From Hydra vulgaris (Eukaryota > Cnidaria > Hydrozoa > Anthoathecata > Hydridae), in the NCBI RefSeq assembly GCF_038396675.1, contig NC_088931.1, positions 64,177,001 to 64,241,000 on the forward strand: DNA of 64,000 nt, read 5' to 3'. Positions 24,911 to 37,739 of the stretch are shown one piece after another. The stretch's first letter is position 1, and each line of letters opens with the position of its first letter. The notes under the pieces are model-generated. The model saw only the letters and a program-made list of their open reading frames with translations, ran no database searches and had not been told where the DNA came from. Both the position numbers and the translations under genes were made by a program.

Positions 24911-25499
24911 TTTTATAATCCTACATATAATTTATTTCTTCGTCAACTTGTACGGTATAGGTAAGAGATACAAGCTTGTAGTTATAAGTCTTGACTTTAT
25001 TTCTTTTTTTTTGAGTGTAAGCGTGACATTTGATTTGTGTTGAGACTTTAACACTTATATTAAAAAATATAAATTTTTTTAATTTAAAATCGTGATTAAA
25101 TTTACTTTCAGAATAATCATAAAAGTATTTATGGGATATATTTAATATTTTCTAAATTAACCTGACAAAGTTTATCTTTAAAAATAAAATGTTTTGTTTG
25201 GATGATGCCTAGCATCGACTTCAATATTGTCAATAAAATAAAAGTTCAAATTTTTTTTTTTCTTGATCCTCACCAACAACAACAAAAAAAATTATTTAAA
25301 CTATGATTCTTTGGTAATATAAATAACACAAAGTTGTTGCTATGCACATCACCAAGTAAATTTATTTTTTACTTTATCAATAAAAACGTTTTTTTTACTT
25401 TTTTGTAATTGAAATCTAATGATAATTTTTTTGTCTTCCGTCTTCTGGCACCCCTACTATCTTGGCACCTGGGGCACATATGTCCCTTCTTTTTAGTGG
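24911..25499. other. No gene recognised
   Basis: AT-rich. The segment near 25438-25500 contains CACCCCTACTATCTTGGCAC before the TA tract, reminiscent of an element end but unmatched. Confidence 0.35.
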
Positions 25500-25516
25500 A
25501 TATATGTATATATACA

Positions 25517-25572
<56 letters not shown>
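25500..25572. repeat. (TA)n microsatellite
   Basis: TA tract with ATGTATATAC variants. Confidence 0.93.
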
Positions 25573-25574
<2 letters not shown>

Positions 25575-28311
25575 ACAAGAAATGTTTCTTAAAATTTAAT
25601 TTTTTAATTGAGCAGTAATTATAAACAATAGGAGAATTAAGAGAATTACCAATAATAAAATTATTTATAAAAGTCTCAAACGGTTAAATTATTGTATCGT
25701 ATAACATATTCAAACAAACTAAAATTGAAATACAATTTTATCACCTATTGATCTTATAAGTACAAAATTATTAACTTAAAAAAAACAACCAAGTAAAGAG
25801 TGTGAATGTAAAATGGACTGAGATAAATATGAAAGTTTTCTTTTAGCATAATTGAAGACCTTGGAATGAAAACCTCAAATGTCACAAACGATCTTTTTTT
25901 CAGGAGAGCATTTACTCTGAATTTCATGGTTCCACTAATATATACGACTATCTTTTAAATGCCAAATCATAGAACCACATTTTACGCTCTGAATAAGTAT
26001 AACTAATATTATTATTTAAGTATGCATAATTAAATATTGATTAAAAAGTTAATATGACATTTGAGGTTTTTCCAAAAGATTTGGACTTTAGCTGTTTTTG
26101 CTTCAAAATACGGAGAAATTTCACTATAAAAGGAGAAATAAAAACAACAAAATTGATCATTTTTTTTTCTTTTGGTTTATAAAGTGGAAGAAAAAGATCT
26201 TATGAATATTTTTTACTTTTTTAAGTAACAAAAAAAAATAAAAATAAAAATAATTAAAAGATAAAAGCATGAAATACAAAACATTATAACTAAACTGAAA
26301 TATTATATCAAAAATACTGTCTCAATTAAATATGAATTTTAATCTATATCAGTTAATCCCTTGCTATCTTCCTCACCAGCATCTACCATATCGTTGTCAC
26401 AAGGCAAATTTTCATAAAAGTTGGCATTTTGAGGATTTTGTAAATATTTACATAGTTTTATGACATCCTTTTTTTTGGCTCCCTTTAATGGAATCAAACC
26501 ATTATAAGATAGTTTGTAGGAAATTGTTGTAGGTATAATGTTTTTTTTTATTATTTTAAATCTTTCCCAAGATCCAAGGAAACTATTTTGTTTAGCTATA
26601 ACTTCGTCAACATTATCTCTGTCTATTTTATACATTCTGATTTGTCTTAGTTTGAAGTTTTTTCCATAATTTGCCCAAAAGTAAGGCTTAAGCATGTCTT
26701 TTATATTAAAAAAGTCTTCCTGTTTTGGTTTTTTAAGAATGAAAGGTTTTGGTGTTTTCCTTACTTCAAGAACAACCTTATCCCAATCCTCAGGGATATC
26801 TGCCAAGATTGCTTTTCTAGCATTGCTAAACAGATGGAAATCTGCTTCATTTGGCAAAAAGGAGTTACCTCTTATAGGAAAAATATGAATTACACAATCA
26901 ATTTTTTTAAGTACATGTACTACCATATACCAAAACCAAATCATGACAAAATTTTTATTTTGTCCAGAACACCCGTCACTCAAAATATATAATGTTTTTG
27001 TACCCTGTGGTAAATGTTTATTTAATCAGTGGAGCAACATTGACGTTACATCATTTTGCCCACGTTTCGCCACTCCTTCATAATAAAAATACATGAATAC
27101 ATCATTTCGAGCTAAATCATGTATCCCAAATACATAATACCACAACTGCCTAGAATACAGCTTTTGTAACCATATTTGGCAAAGGCAAATTTTGCATGAA
27201 GTCAAATTATATGACAGTAATATCAGTAGAAGAGCTCGCTAGTAGTTTTAAACGTCACTTTTTATTTGTAAACTCTTGCGCTCTTGCCAAATGAAGCTTG
27301 TGTTCTATCTCCTGTTTTAGTTTGTCTTCTTCAGGAAAATCAAAAACTTAAAGTTTTGTTTTAACTGAATCACAATATAAACATGTATTGCTGCGAGGAG
27401 ATCCAAAGGATAGATTATATTTGGTTATAAAAATTCTGTAGTATGTATCATATTTTAGTTGGATTTTGTAAAATTGTAAGAAGAGTTCGTGCATTTTTTT
27501 TATGCTTAATGTCTCTGAAAGGTATCTTACATTTTTATTTTTGGTAAAATAATAATGGCTTTGACAGCCTTTGAAGGATTGAATATGAGAATGAATGAGC
27601 TGTATTATTTGATCAGGTACAGCATGTGGGCGATTTTTATGTTTTCCTCTTTTATCTTTCGGGGCTAATCCTGTACTTGTTATATGATTTTGAATACGTC
27701 TCAGTCGAGGATGAGAAATACCATGAATTGATAAAAATGCTTTCATACAAATCTCATAGCTAAGACCATCATCTAAAGATTTTATCTGAAACAAATAAGA
27801 ATAATTTTTATTAAGAATGAGGATTTGTATGTATTTTATAAGACGCATCAGGAATAATAATACTGACCTTATACTTGTAAGATGCTGAATGCATGTAAAT
27901 ATCACCGTTGATAGGAATTACATCTTTCAAGTTTTTTTTTATCCTTAAACTTCTTCTTTTTATATTTATCACTTCAATACAACCAGAAAAATAACCATCT
28001 TGTTCATTTCTAGTTTCCATTTTGTAAAACATATCAAATACTTCCGTTCTGATATCAGTTCTGATATCACTCTTTCAAAACAGTGTAATTTCTTGCACCT
28101 AAATTAACCAAGTATACACAATTAAAAAGAAGTATACACAATTAAAATTATACCAAGCATACACAATTAAAAAGAAGTTTAATATTTTATTTTGAATAAA
28201 TTTCTCAAGTAAAACTTGTTCAACAAAAGTTATTAATCAACAAACTAATGGATGAAAAACATGGGATGCGAGGAATGGTGAATGCTTATTAATAATTGTT
28301 GATTGATGGTG

Positions 28312-28312
28312 G

Positions 28313-28360
<48 letters not shown>
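28312..28360. repeat. (GAT)n microsatellite
   Basis: GATGATGAT run in an intron of the copy A transposase. Confidence 0.93.
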
Positions 28361-28361
<1 letters not shown>

Positions 28362-28413
28362 ATATATCATCAATAAAATTTTTATAAAAATTTTATTTAT
28401 ATAAAATGCATTA

Positions 28414-28553
<140 letters not shown>

Positions 28554-29449
28554 TATGGTATATTAGTTAATAATATTATAATTCACTGCTTTATTTTATA
28601 CCTGCAATCTTTGCCAACAGTTGTAGCAGGAAGATACTTTCCTACATGATTAACATGACCAGCTCCCTTTACTTTTGCAATTTTAATTAAGTTCTGCTTG
28701 CTGTGTTTAATTTTCCTTTTCCAGGGGTTTTCAGACAATTGTATATTCGAACTTTCCATTATAAACCCTGCAAAAACTTATAAATAAACAGAAAACGACA
28801 CAAGAAGCACTATTCATTAATGTCAAAATACAAGTGATTTATACCGCCGTGCATTGGTGAAAATACGGACATTTGCTGTTTTTAAACAAACCGGTTGTGA
28901 CTATTGATGTTTTTAAAAAAATACCTTTTTTTTGACAGTCAATTTGAAGGACATATAATTTTAAAATAAATATTTAACAAAAGTCATTACATGGACTCAT
29001 ATATAGGCAACCTAAAAATAACATAAACCCAATTTCCATAAAAGTGGACATTTGAGGTTTTCATTCCAAGGTCTTCAATTGAAAAAACAGAAGTTCATAA
29101 CATTCAACCAAGTTCAAATGTTTTAACTTAACAATAAATATGAAAGTAGAAGACGAGAATGTTAAAAATAAATTCCTTTGAGAAGTTAGTTCCTAAGTAA
29201 ACCCTTACATTTTAAAATTTTAAAAATTAGAAAAATCAAAAAAATAAAAAGCAAAACTTTATTCACGTATTTTTAAGCAATTGTTTTTGCCGTAAGCATT
29301 TTTTAGCTTTTGCTTTTACTCAGAGCTATTGCTTGTGAACTTTTTTTTATTCATCCGGCCTCTTGTTCTTTCCTTTTCACCTCTACTAGAAGAAGTTCCA
29401 GGAAAAACATTTTTTGTGTTTTATGCAATCTTATATTACTTTTGTAAAT

Positions 29450-29732
29450 TTTTTGAATAATTTGATCAGTTTTCACTATGCAAATCCTGCTTCAAATTGG
29501 TATCCAGAAAATCAGCTTTAAGTTATACCAAATGATCACAATCCGCCATATTGTCCACATATCCATCCTACAAATAAACTATAGGCTATTTGAAAGTACA
29601 AGTTAAATAAGACACAATATAAAATCAACGAGGAATCTGAGCTGCTCAAAAAGTGGAACAAAATTTGTGGTAAAGTTCCCAATAGCATTGTGCAAAACGT
29701 AACGAGGGGCATCAGGTTAAAGATTCGTATTC
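29450..29732 (+). pseudogene. 3' remnant of a Tc1-like transposase
   Basis: Reads NEESELLKKWNKICGKVPNS then IVQNVTRGIRLKI, preceded by HPTNKL, stop, AI, stop, KYKLNKTQYK. This fits the Tc1 C-terminus (NPIENLWxxLKxxL...W..I....C..LV.SMPRR). Stops replace the Trp and Leu codons. The CR1-like LINE begins directly after it. Confidence 0.6.
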
Positions 29733-29777
29733 ACGGAAAAAACACATATACTTTTAGTGCAATACTGTGTTTACAAG
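29733..29777 (+). other. Spliced-leader-like sequence at the LINE 5' end
   Basis: The 45 bases begin ACGGAAAAAACACATATACT and end CTGTGTTTACAAG. From memory, Hydra spliced leader B begins ACGGAAAAAAACACATACTG and ends CTGTGTAATAAG with 46 bases, so start, end and length agree with small gaps. I cannot verify the reference sequence here. An SL RNA gene is less likely because no Sm-site-like AATTTTTGG follows. Confidence 0.4.
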
Positions 29778-29891
29778 TTAAATATTGTTGAATCTAAATA
29801 ATTAAAAATAAGTTGAATCGAACAATTGCGCATCGTGGTGAACAGACGTGTTTTTATTGCTTCAAAAATAAAAAATAAAAATTAAATTAAA

Positions 29892-30687
29892 ATGGATATT
29901 AAGATGATTTCAGATTTACTAGAGAAACAAAAAAAAGATATTTTAGAAGAAACGAGGAAGCTTTTGAAAGATCACGAAAAAGTATTCGCATCTATAACTG
30001 CAGCAAATATGAAAATTCTTACTGAGCGGCTAGATATGAATGAAAAAGTCGCAAGCGAAAACTCATATAAAATTAATAACATTGCAATGGATTTAGATGA
30101 AACGAATAAAAAAAGTTATATCACTTGTATCTGATTGCAGTGATATTATGAAATCTATCCAAACTAACGATGAGATTATTTCGAATAAATTTGAAGTTGT
30201 AAAGAAAAAAACAAAAGAGTTAAGCAATAAAATAAAAGACAAAAGCGAAATACTGAAAATAAAGAATAAGCTTAGAGAAATCGAAGATCGTTCACGAAGG
30301 AACAACCTCAGAATAGAAGGCCTGAAAGAAAGCGAAAACGAAAATTGGAGTGTAAGCGAATCTAAGGTACAAAAGATGTTTGAAGATACACTTGGTTTAA
30401 AAAGTATACAAATCGAGAGGGCTCACAGGACAGGATTTAGAAACACACACAAAACTCGCCCAATAGTTGTTAAGCTACTAAACTATAAAGACAAAGTAGA
30501 AATTTTAAAACAGGCGAAAAATTTAAAAGGAAAAAATATTTACATAAACGAAGACTACTGCGCCGAAATTACAATTATAAGAAACGAGCTTCGAGAACAA
30601 CTGAAAAAAGAACGAGAAGGCGGAAAATATGCGGTTATATCGTACAATAAACTAATCATTCGCGAATGGACTCCCAAAGAAAAGTAA
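29892..30687 (+). pseudogene. LINE ORF1 (coiled coil plus L1-type RNA-binding domain)
   Basis: The first part (29892-30134) starts MDIKMISDLLEKQKKDILEE and is strongly helical, a probable coiled coil for trimerisation. The second (to 30687) carries EDRSRRNNLRIEGLKESENE, then IERAHRTG and the C-terminal NELREQLKKEREGGKYAVIS. This is the RRM/CTD arrangement of L1-type ORF1 proteins (Transposase_22). These proteins bind element RNA as chaperones. An extra A in the A-run at about 30105-30112 shifts the frame between the two parts. ORF2 overlaps its end by 22 bases. Confidence 0.8.
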
Positions 30688-33600
30688 ATGTTTTTTATTT
30701 GTTATTTTATTGTTTAAATTCTTATTTTAAAATGGAAACTAATTTATTATCTAATTTTAATGCAAAAAATTACACATCCAATAATAATGGCAATAATAAT
30801 GACATAAATAAACTTAAATCTTTCCTAAGAAACAAAAATATACTTTTCGAAAATAACCCTGAATTAAACATTAGTTTTTTTAAGGATGGGGATGGAGAGG
30901 AAAATATAAGCCCTTATTATTACAACTCGAACATTTCAACGCTCATTGGCAACATTGATGTTAATGCACTATCCATTCTGCATCTAAATATAAGGAGTAT
31001 ACAAAAAAACTTTGATAAATTTAAAGAATTTTTGTTTAGCGTTAAAAAAAAATTTCAAATTATATGTCTAACAGAAACATGGTGCAGGAATAAAGAAATC
31101 GAAAATAACTCTAACTTTCAACTTAATAATTATAAAGTTATTCATCAAATAAGAGGATCTGAAAAAATAGGAGGTGGAGTGTGCATTTTCATACATAACT
31201 CTTTAGATTTTAAACTGCGTAAAGAAATGTGCTCAATAACAAAGGATTTTGAGTTACTAACTGTTGAGGTCTTAAACGATGCCAGCAAAAACGTAATTCT
31301 GCACGTCATATATAGACCGCCTTCAGGTAATATGAAAGCATTTAGCAAACACTTTAAAGGTTTAATTACAAAAAAAGATACTTATGGCAAGCTATTTTAT
31401 TGTGTAGGCGATCTCAATTTAGATTTTCTCGATTATGAAAATAATAAAAACGTCAGAAATCTTACTAATTTTATATTTCAAAATGGTTTTATTCCAACAA
31501 TTGATAAACCAACTCGCATAACAAAAAATAGTGCTACACTGATCGATCAAATCATAATAAACTATTTCAAAAACATAAAAGTTAAGACTGGAATTTTTGT
31601 CACTGATATATCAGACCACTTTCCGGTTTTTATAATTTCACAAAAAAGCATCAATAAAATATCAGAAAAAAAAGAAATTAAAAAGCGAATAATTAATGAT
31701 ACATCCACTATGACTTTTATGAATCTGTTATCCACAACAAACTGGGAAACTATTTTAAAAACTAAAAATGCTCAGGAAGCTTATAATATTTTTCATTGCA
31801 TATTTCAAGACCACTATAATGAAGCTTTCCCAATTATTAGTAAATTAATCAAAACCAAATCCCATCAGAATCCCTGGATAACGGCGGGAATAATAAAGTC
31901 ATCACAAAAAAAAAAACGCTTGTACGAAAAATTTATAAAAAAAAGAACTTATAAAAATGAAACAAAATATAAAAATTACATACGTCTTTTCGAGACAGTT
32001 ATAAAGTATTCGAAAAAACAGTATTATACCAACCAATTACATAACTGCAAAAATGATGCACAAAAAATGTGGCGCATAATGAAAGAGGTGATAGGAAAAA
32101 AAAACATAACCGCTAATGAACTTCCCAAAAAACTCATTATAAATGATTGTGAAATTACTAATGAAACGTTAATTTCTAATTCTTTCAATCATGAGTTTGT
32201 TAATACAGGCCCGAGTTTGGCTTCCAAAGTAAAAAACAGCAAAACTAGCTTCGAGTCATATTTGACCTCTAATAATGATCTCATGGAAAATAAAAAGTTA
32301 TCTGAACAAGAACTACTTGATGCTGTATATTTATTAAAATCAAATAAAGGTAATGGAGTTGATGATGTAAGTAGCAATATAATAATTAAATCAATATTTT
32401 ATTTAAAAACTCCGCTTTTGCACATTTTCAGTCTTTCTTTAGAACAAGGTACCTTTCCTGACAAACAAAAAGTGGCTAGGGTGATACCAGTTCTAAAATC
32501 TGGAGATGCAACTTGTGTCGCAAATTATATTCAATACTACCATGTTTTTCAAAAATACTAGAACATATTATGTATAAAAGATTGTACCATTTCTTAGATA
32601 TTAATAACATCCTTTATAATAAACAATTCGGATTCAAAAACGGCCTTCCACTAATCAGGCAATTGCCTATCTTGTTCACGATATTCTGAAATCTTTTGAT
32701 GAAAATAAATATACTTTAGGCGTGTTTATTGATCTCAGTAAGGCTTTTGATACTGTAAATCATAATATATTATTAACCAAACTAAAAAACTATGGTATTA
32801 AACACTCGAACTTTAAATGGTTTAAAAGCTACCTGTCAAATAGACAGCAATACATTTCTCATAATTGCAGTAAAACTAACAATATGAATATAACTTGTGG
32901 AGTAACTCAAGGCTCTATATTAGGACCGCTCTTATTTCTAATATATATCAACGACTTAAGTAAATCTTGTAATATATTAGACTCAATCTTGTTTGCAGAT
33001 GATACTAATCTATTTTATGCTCACAATGACATAAAAATCTTATTTAAAACTGTAAACATAGAACATCAATATCTTTCTAAATGGTTTAGAGCAAACAAAT
33101 TATCTCTAAATGTAATAAAAACAAAATATACTTTTTTCCATCGCTATCATGAAAGAGACAAAATTCCATTAAAACTTCCAAATCTTTGTATTAACAATTA
33201 TGAAATAAAAAGAGAGGTATCATTAAAATTTCTAGGCGTACTCCTGGACGAAAATGTAACTTGGAGATGTCAGATAAAATATATTGAAGGTAAAATATCA
33301 AGGAACATCGGCATGCTATATAGGGCAAAATCATTTTTAAATTTAAGTTGTTTAAAACTCTTATATTTCTCCTTTATTCATTCCTATCTTAATTACGCTA
33401 GCATTGCATGGTGTAGTACCAATAAAAATAAATTGAAAAAACTCTTTAATATGCAAAAACATGCTATCAGAATCATATCCAATAAAAGCCGCTATACACC
33501 CTCTCGACTCTTATTTATTAACTTAAATATACTAAATATCTACCAAATAAATATTTATCATCTCCTAATTTTTATGTTCAAAATTAATAAAAGTATCATT

Positions 33601-33813
33601 CCAAAAATATTTAACCCGTTATTCAAAATAAAGGAAAACAAATATCTAACTAGATATTCAAATAACAGATATATACAGCCCAAAAGTTATTATGCAGCAA
33701 CTGATTTTTCAATTTCAATAAGAGGACCAAAGGCATGGAATAAAATACTTTCAACTGAACTTAAAACTCTAACAATGCTTAATGAGTTTAAGACAGCTAT
33801 TAATAAAGAATGA
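30666..33813 (+). pseudogene. LINE ORF2 (endonuclease and reverse transcriptase), two frameshifts
   Basis: The endonuclease part has LSILHLNIRSIQKNFDKF, LTETWC, YRPPSG, VGDLNLDFLD and ISDHFPVFI, the APE-type motifs in order. The RT part has FPDKQKVARVIPVLKSGD, then VFIDLSKAFDTVNHNILLTK, TQGSILGPLLFLIYINDLS and ILFADDTNLF with the FADD catalytic pair. C-terminal sequence follows to the stop at 33811-33813. The frame breaks near 32530, where a few bases encoding RP of NYRPIS seem lost, and again near 32645, where one base is missing in the GLSTNQA region. The protein nicks target DNA and reverse transcribes the element RNA. RT type points to the CR1/L2/Jockey group. Confidence 0.88.
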
Positions 33814-34247
33814 TTTACCACAAAACTATTTCTGAAATTACATTATGATTTACCTATCAAGTACATGAAAAGTATATTAATTTTAGAAAAAGACTGAGTT
33901 AAATTTATTTATATCCTAATATATATTTTTATTGTTTTTGTTTTTTGCTAAGCCTAGCTATTTGCTAAGCCTAGCTAATTCTAGCTAATTTTTCACTTTT
34001 TTTTTTTTTTTTTTTTTTTTTTTATTAATAGATGTTTTATTTATTATTTTACCACTTTTGTACATTTGTTTATTATATAAATTTAACGAAGTTTCTTATT
34101 TTAAAATTAAACTTTATATTTACGGAATTTATAAAGGGGCTTGGTGATAAGACATATTAGTCTTCTTCTCGCCCCTGCTATATTTATATTTTGTTAGTAA
34201 ATTACGGAATGTATATTTTTAACGGCAAAAAAAAAAAAAAAAATAAA

Positions 34248-34818
34248 ATGCTTTCTAAAGGTTAATTGATCTAGGAATATAAATTATATGAATAGCTGAA
34301 CGAGCCAACATAAGTTGAACTTTTTTTTTTTCACTTAAAACCGTTAAAATCGAGTCAAAGATCGTGTCAGTTTTGTGACTCTATGCATTAAGCGAGCAGA
34401 ATAAAATATTTATTTGGCTTTAACAGTTGCTAATATTGTTTCAGCTTTCAAATTTTATAAATATTTAGAAATTTTTACAAATATTAACATTTTATATCTT
34501 GTTTTAACAATAATTTGCTTATTGATTTTAACATTACCATTTTTTTACATTATTTTACTTTTTAACTTTTTATACAAACTTTATTAGCCTCTACGGTTTT
34601 GAATTTGTTTTTGTTTTATGTCGAAAAAACATCAATAAAATACTAAACATTTTTATATGTTTTTGTATATACTTAAAACTGATTTACTCAGTAAAAATAC
34701 TCGTAAACAAATAAAAATCTCCGAATCTTTCTTGTCACTTTAAAAGCTTAATTCTACTTTAAAATTATTTTTCAATTTTAAAAACACTTACTAGACAATA
34801 AGAAACTATAAAAGACAC
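34248..34818. other. No gene recognised
   Basis: AT-rich flank of the LINE, no coding signal. Confidence 0.4.
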
Positions 34819-34996
34819 CTACTAAACCATACTATTACGACCTACTATTTAACTATACTATTAAGATCTACTATTTAACCATACTAATACAACCTACTAT
34901 TAAACCTTACTTTTACGACTTACTGTTAAACCATACTGTTACGACCTACTATTTATCCATACTATTACGATCTATTATTAAACCATAGTTTTACGG
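34819..34996. repeat. Minisatellite, ~26-bp unit, seven copies
   Basis: Unit close to CTACTATTTAACCATACTAT followed by TACGAC, with substitutions between copies. Confidence 0.88.
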
Positions 34997-35215
34997 GTGA
35001 AGTAATAAAAATTATTAAAGCATCTTATACATATTGAAATGTTTAGAAATAAATTTATGTAATAAATAATAAAATAATTTGTCAAATTAACTTGTATAAA
35101 GGAAAAAATTAGAAATTTCAATATATTTAGTTAACATTTTAGAAAGCTATTTCAATAAGTATTGATAAACAACTTTATTTAGAGATTTAGAGTTGAATGC
35201 ATGATGCGAACTTGA

Positions 35216-35284
35216 CATTGTAACCAATAGCGGCAGAGTATTTTTGAGGGGAAAACCCATATTCTGCCGCTATTGGTTACAATG
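35216..35284. repeat. 22-bp perfect inverted repeat abutting the Tc1 element
   Basis: Left arm CATTGTAACCAATAGCGGCA plus GA (35216-35237) and its exact complement (35263-35284) are separated by 25 bases. The right arm ends one base before the TA of the Tc1 element. The string CATTGTAAC recurs inside the Tc1 left end. It may be a small fold-back element or a rearranged Tc1 end. Confidence 0.8.
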
Positions 35285-36991
35285 TACAGAGGTGTACATT
35301 GTAACCATTGTAACATTGTAATTAGACTCAACTTGGTTTTTTTCAATAAAAATAGTTTTTATATTCTAAAAAGAATTTATTGAACAATTTAAAGTTACAT
35401 TAATACTTTGTATGCCTGTCTTTAGCCTTTAGTAACTTGGTAACCACGCATAAGCTTGGTGGGTTGTCAACACTGCTATAAACATACAGGTGGCCAATCA
35501 GCTGTTGTGAGGAGAATTTTTACTGTAAATACGTTCATCAAAATAGTGAGTTTAATTAAATCATTATGGTTAACCATTAACATATTAATGTTTATTTGCT
35601 ATAACTTCCATTTTAAAATGTATAAAAAGTCTGATTTCAAATTGTTTTGTTTTTTTCTACAGATTTTGAGGTTATGGGGAGAACCAAAGATCTTCCACCT
35701 TGAAAAGTTGCTGTTACTAAAACATTGCTTGAAGAAAAAACGTATTCACAACGAGAAATAGCTTCAAGACTACAAATTTTACAGAAATCTGTAAGCCGTA
35801 TCAGCCAGGCTATTAAAAATGGGCAAGATTACAATTCTGCAAGACAAGGAAATTATGGACGCAAGTCCAAAGTGAGCCCAAAAACCCAATGCAAACTTAT
35901 CCATATGGCTAAAGTGAATAAAAGAGCCACTAGTGAAGACTTAAAAAAGTCCTTGGAGAAGTATGGTGTTGATATTTGCAGTTCTACGATTAGGGGAAGG
36001 CTTATTAATGCAGGTCTTCCAGCACGTCGGCCAAGAAAGAAAGCCAAAATAACAAGGGCAATGGCTAAAAAAAGGGTTAACTAGGCCCATGAGGTTAAAC
36101 CCCGCCTATGAAGTGATTGGAGTAAGGTGAGTAACTTAAACATTTCAATAGTTTTTCTTACACATGCTTCTTTAAACAAAAATTTCTACCCTAACACCAA
36201 CCAACCCATGTTCCTTTTTCTTTCACACTTAACTGTCAATTTTCAAGATCTTTTCATTACTCATCTGCCAATTCCGGTCAATACTCAGCTTTGTTATTGC
36301 AGTCTGTTATATTATCTGATTACAGGTCTGCTTCTCTGATGAATCCATGTTTTCAATATGTGATGAAAGCAGTCAATATGTGAGGAGATCTTCAAACGAA
36401 GAGTTTTCTGAGACTTGTGTTGCTCAGACTGTGAAGCATCCTACCACAGTTATGATATTGAGTATCATTTCAGCCAATGGTACAGGGCGTTTATATATTG
36501 TTGAAGGCACAATGAATCAGCACGAGTATAAGAAGGTTTTGTAAACAAGACTGCTGCCCCAATTGAGAGACTGGTTTCCTGATGGAGACTGTGTTTTCAT
36601 GCATGATGGTGCGCCATGCCATAAAGCCAAGTCAGTGACAAAGTTTTTGACAGAAAACCATGTACAAAAATTGCCATGGCCAGGAAACAGCCCAGATATG
36701 AACCCCATAGAGAATTTATGGGCGGTTATTAAGAAAAGACTAAAGAAAGCCACAAAAGTTCAATTGATTGAACAACTTATCAAAATATGGCACCATGATG
36801 AGGAAATAAAAAATAAATGTCCAGTTCTTGTAGAAAGTATGCCAAAGCGTATAGAAATGTTACTTAAGGCTAAAGGCATGCATACAAAGTATTAATGTAG
36901 CTTTGAATTGTTCAATAAATTCTTTTTAGAATATAAAACTATTTTTATTGAAAAAAACCTAGTTGAGTCTAATAATTTTTACACCTCTGTA
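35285..36991 (+). mobile_element. Tc1-like transposon with ~110-bp inverted repeats
   Basis: The ends TACAGAGGTGTA (35285-35296) and TACACCTCTGTA (36980-36991) begin inverted repeats. These continue through AGACTCAACT, GGTTTTTTTCAATAAAAATA and ATTCTAAAAAGAATTTATTG on each side, then to the ACTTTGTATGC string near 35411 and 36880. The CAGAGGTGTA start is typical of Tc1. TA is present at both borders. The interior holds one transposase gene, broken by stops. Confidence 0.9.
35674..36895 (+). pseudogene. Tc1-like DD34E transposase with an apparent intron, broken
   Basis: Begins MGRTKDLPP. The helix-turn-helix part reads EEKTYSQREIASRLQILQKS and GYNxRKS-type GNYGRKSKVSPKTQ. KVCFSDESMF supplies the first Asp. 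FMHDGAPCHKAKSV supplies the second, and SPDMNPIENLWAVIKKRL the Glu 34 residues later. The first two parts are separated by 36127-36325, which starts GTGAGTAAC and ends GATTACAG and fits an intron, an uncommon feature in Tc1. In-frame stops stand near 35701, 36082, 36109 and 36542, the second where WA(Q/H)EH-type sequence is expected. It should be inactive. Confidence 0.87.
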
Positions 36992-37739
36992 AAGTTCGAA
37001 AAAAGTCGAACTTGACTCAAGTTCGCTTCTTGAATTCCACCTTAAACCTTAAACGTTAAACATTTTCTGTGGCAATTGTATTATAGATTCGTGAAAAATA
37101 TTGTCATTCCGAGTAAAAACAGAAAAATCTTACAAAATCATGTATCTTACATAAAATCAGAAATCATAATTCTCAAAAAAAGAGGTCAAAAAATCCTACA
37201 TAAGGTGATAAATCATGCAAAGTGGAAATACTGATTTTAGACTTTTAAAAATATATTAGACAGTCGAATAATTTTTAAACTCGTAATAATCCGGTCAAAA
37301 TAGACAAAAAAATAACAGTGGTAGATTTGCAATAAATCGCATAGAGCTGAAAATTTGTACATACCTTGAGCACATTATTACAAATAAAGTATTAAAAGTT
37401 CCATATCTGCAAAAAATGTTATTCAAGGTTTTAGGTATAAAAAAAGTTGTTTTTTTTTTTAAAAAAAAGGAAATGTTTTATCATAAAAATAGATCAAACG
37501 AAAGCGAACAGTATTTAAACGCATTTTTGAATAAACTGTTTCATCGGCTTTTCTTTGAACTTGTATAAGAACAATAAAAAATGCTTTTTTCAAATAACTT
37601 TTTCAACTGATTTTTCTCGTCTCACTTCCCAAAATTCTTGGAACAAAGTTACAAATGATAAAATACTTTTAGCATTGAACGTTCCATTGCAGTTTAGAGT
37701 ATCTGTAATGTAAAAAGTATTTCTCACTTTCTATTACAG
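36992..37739. other. No gene recognised
   Basis: AT-rich. CTTGACTCAAGTTCGCTTCT at 37009-37028 mirrors GCGAACTTGA at 35206, on the other side of the Tc1 element, so the Tc1 may lie inside an older inverted repeat. Confidence 0.4.

Larger units (their letters stand above)
29733..34247 (+). mobile_element. Near full-length CR1-like LINE
   Basis: Contains a 5' untranslated part, ORF1 with an L1-type RNA-binding domain, ORF2 with endonuclease and reverse transcriptase, and a 3' tail. The tail has the hairpin-prone sequence GGGCTTGGTGATAAGAC...GTCTTCTTCTCGCCCC (34136-34177) and ends in an A-rich run (34228-34247). The 5' end begins exactly where the decayed Tc1 fragment stops. Only three frame breaks are visible across the two ORFs, so the copy is fairly young. 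No clear target duplication was found, as is usual for CR1. Confidence 0.85.

Noticed and set aside
29733-29850. A spliced-leader RNA gene
   Set aside because: No Sm-binding site or second hairpin follows, and the LINE continues downstream. A leader fixed at the LINE 5' end is the simpler reading.
36127-36339. 70-codon frame MSNLNISIVFLTHASLNKNF
   Set aside because: It lies almost wholly in the apparent intron of the Tc1 transposase and has no motif.
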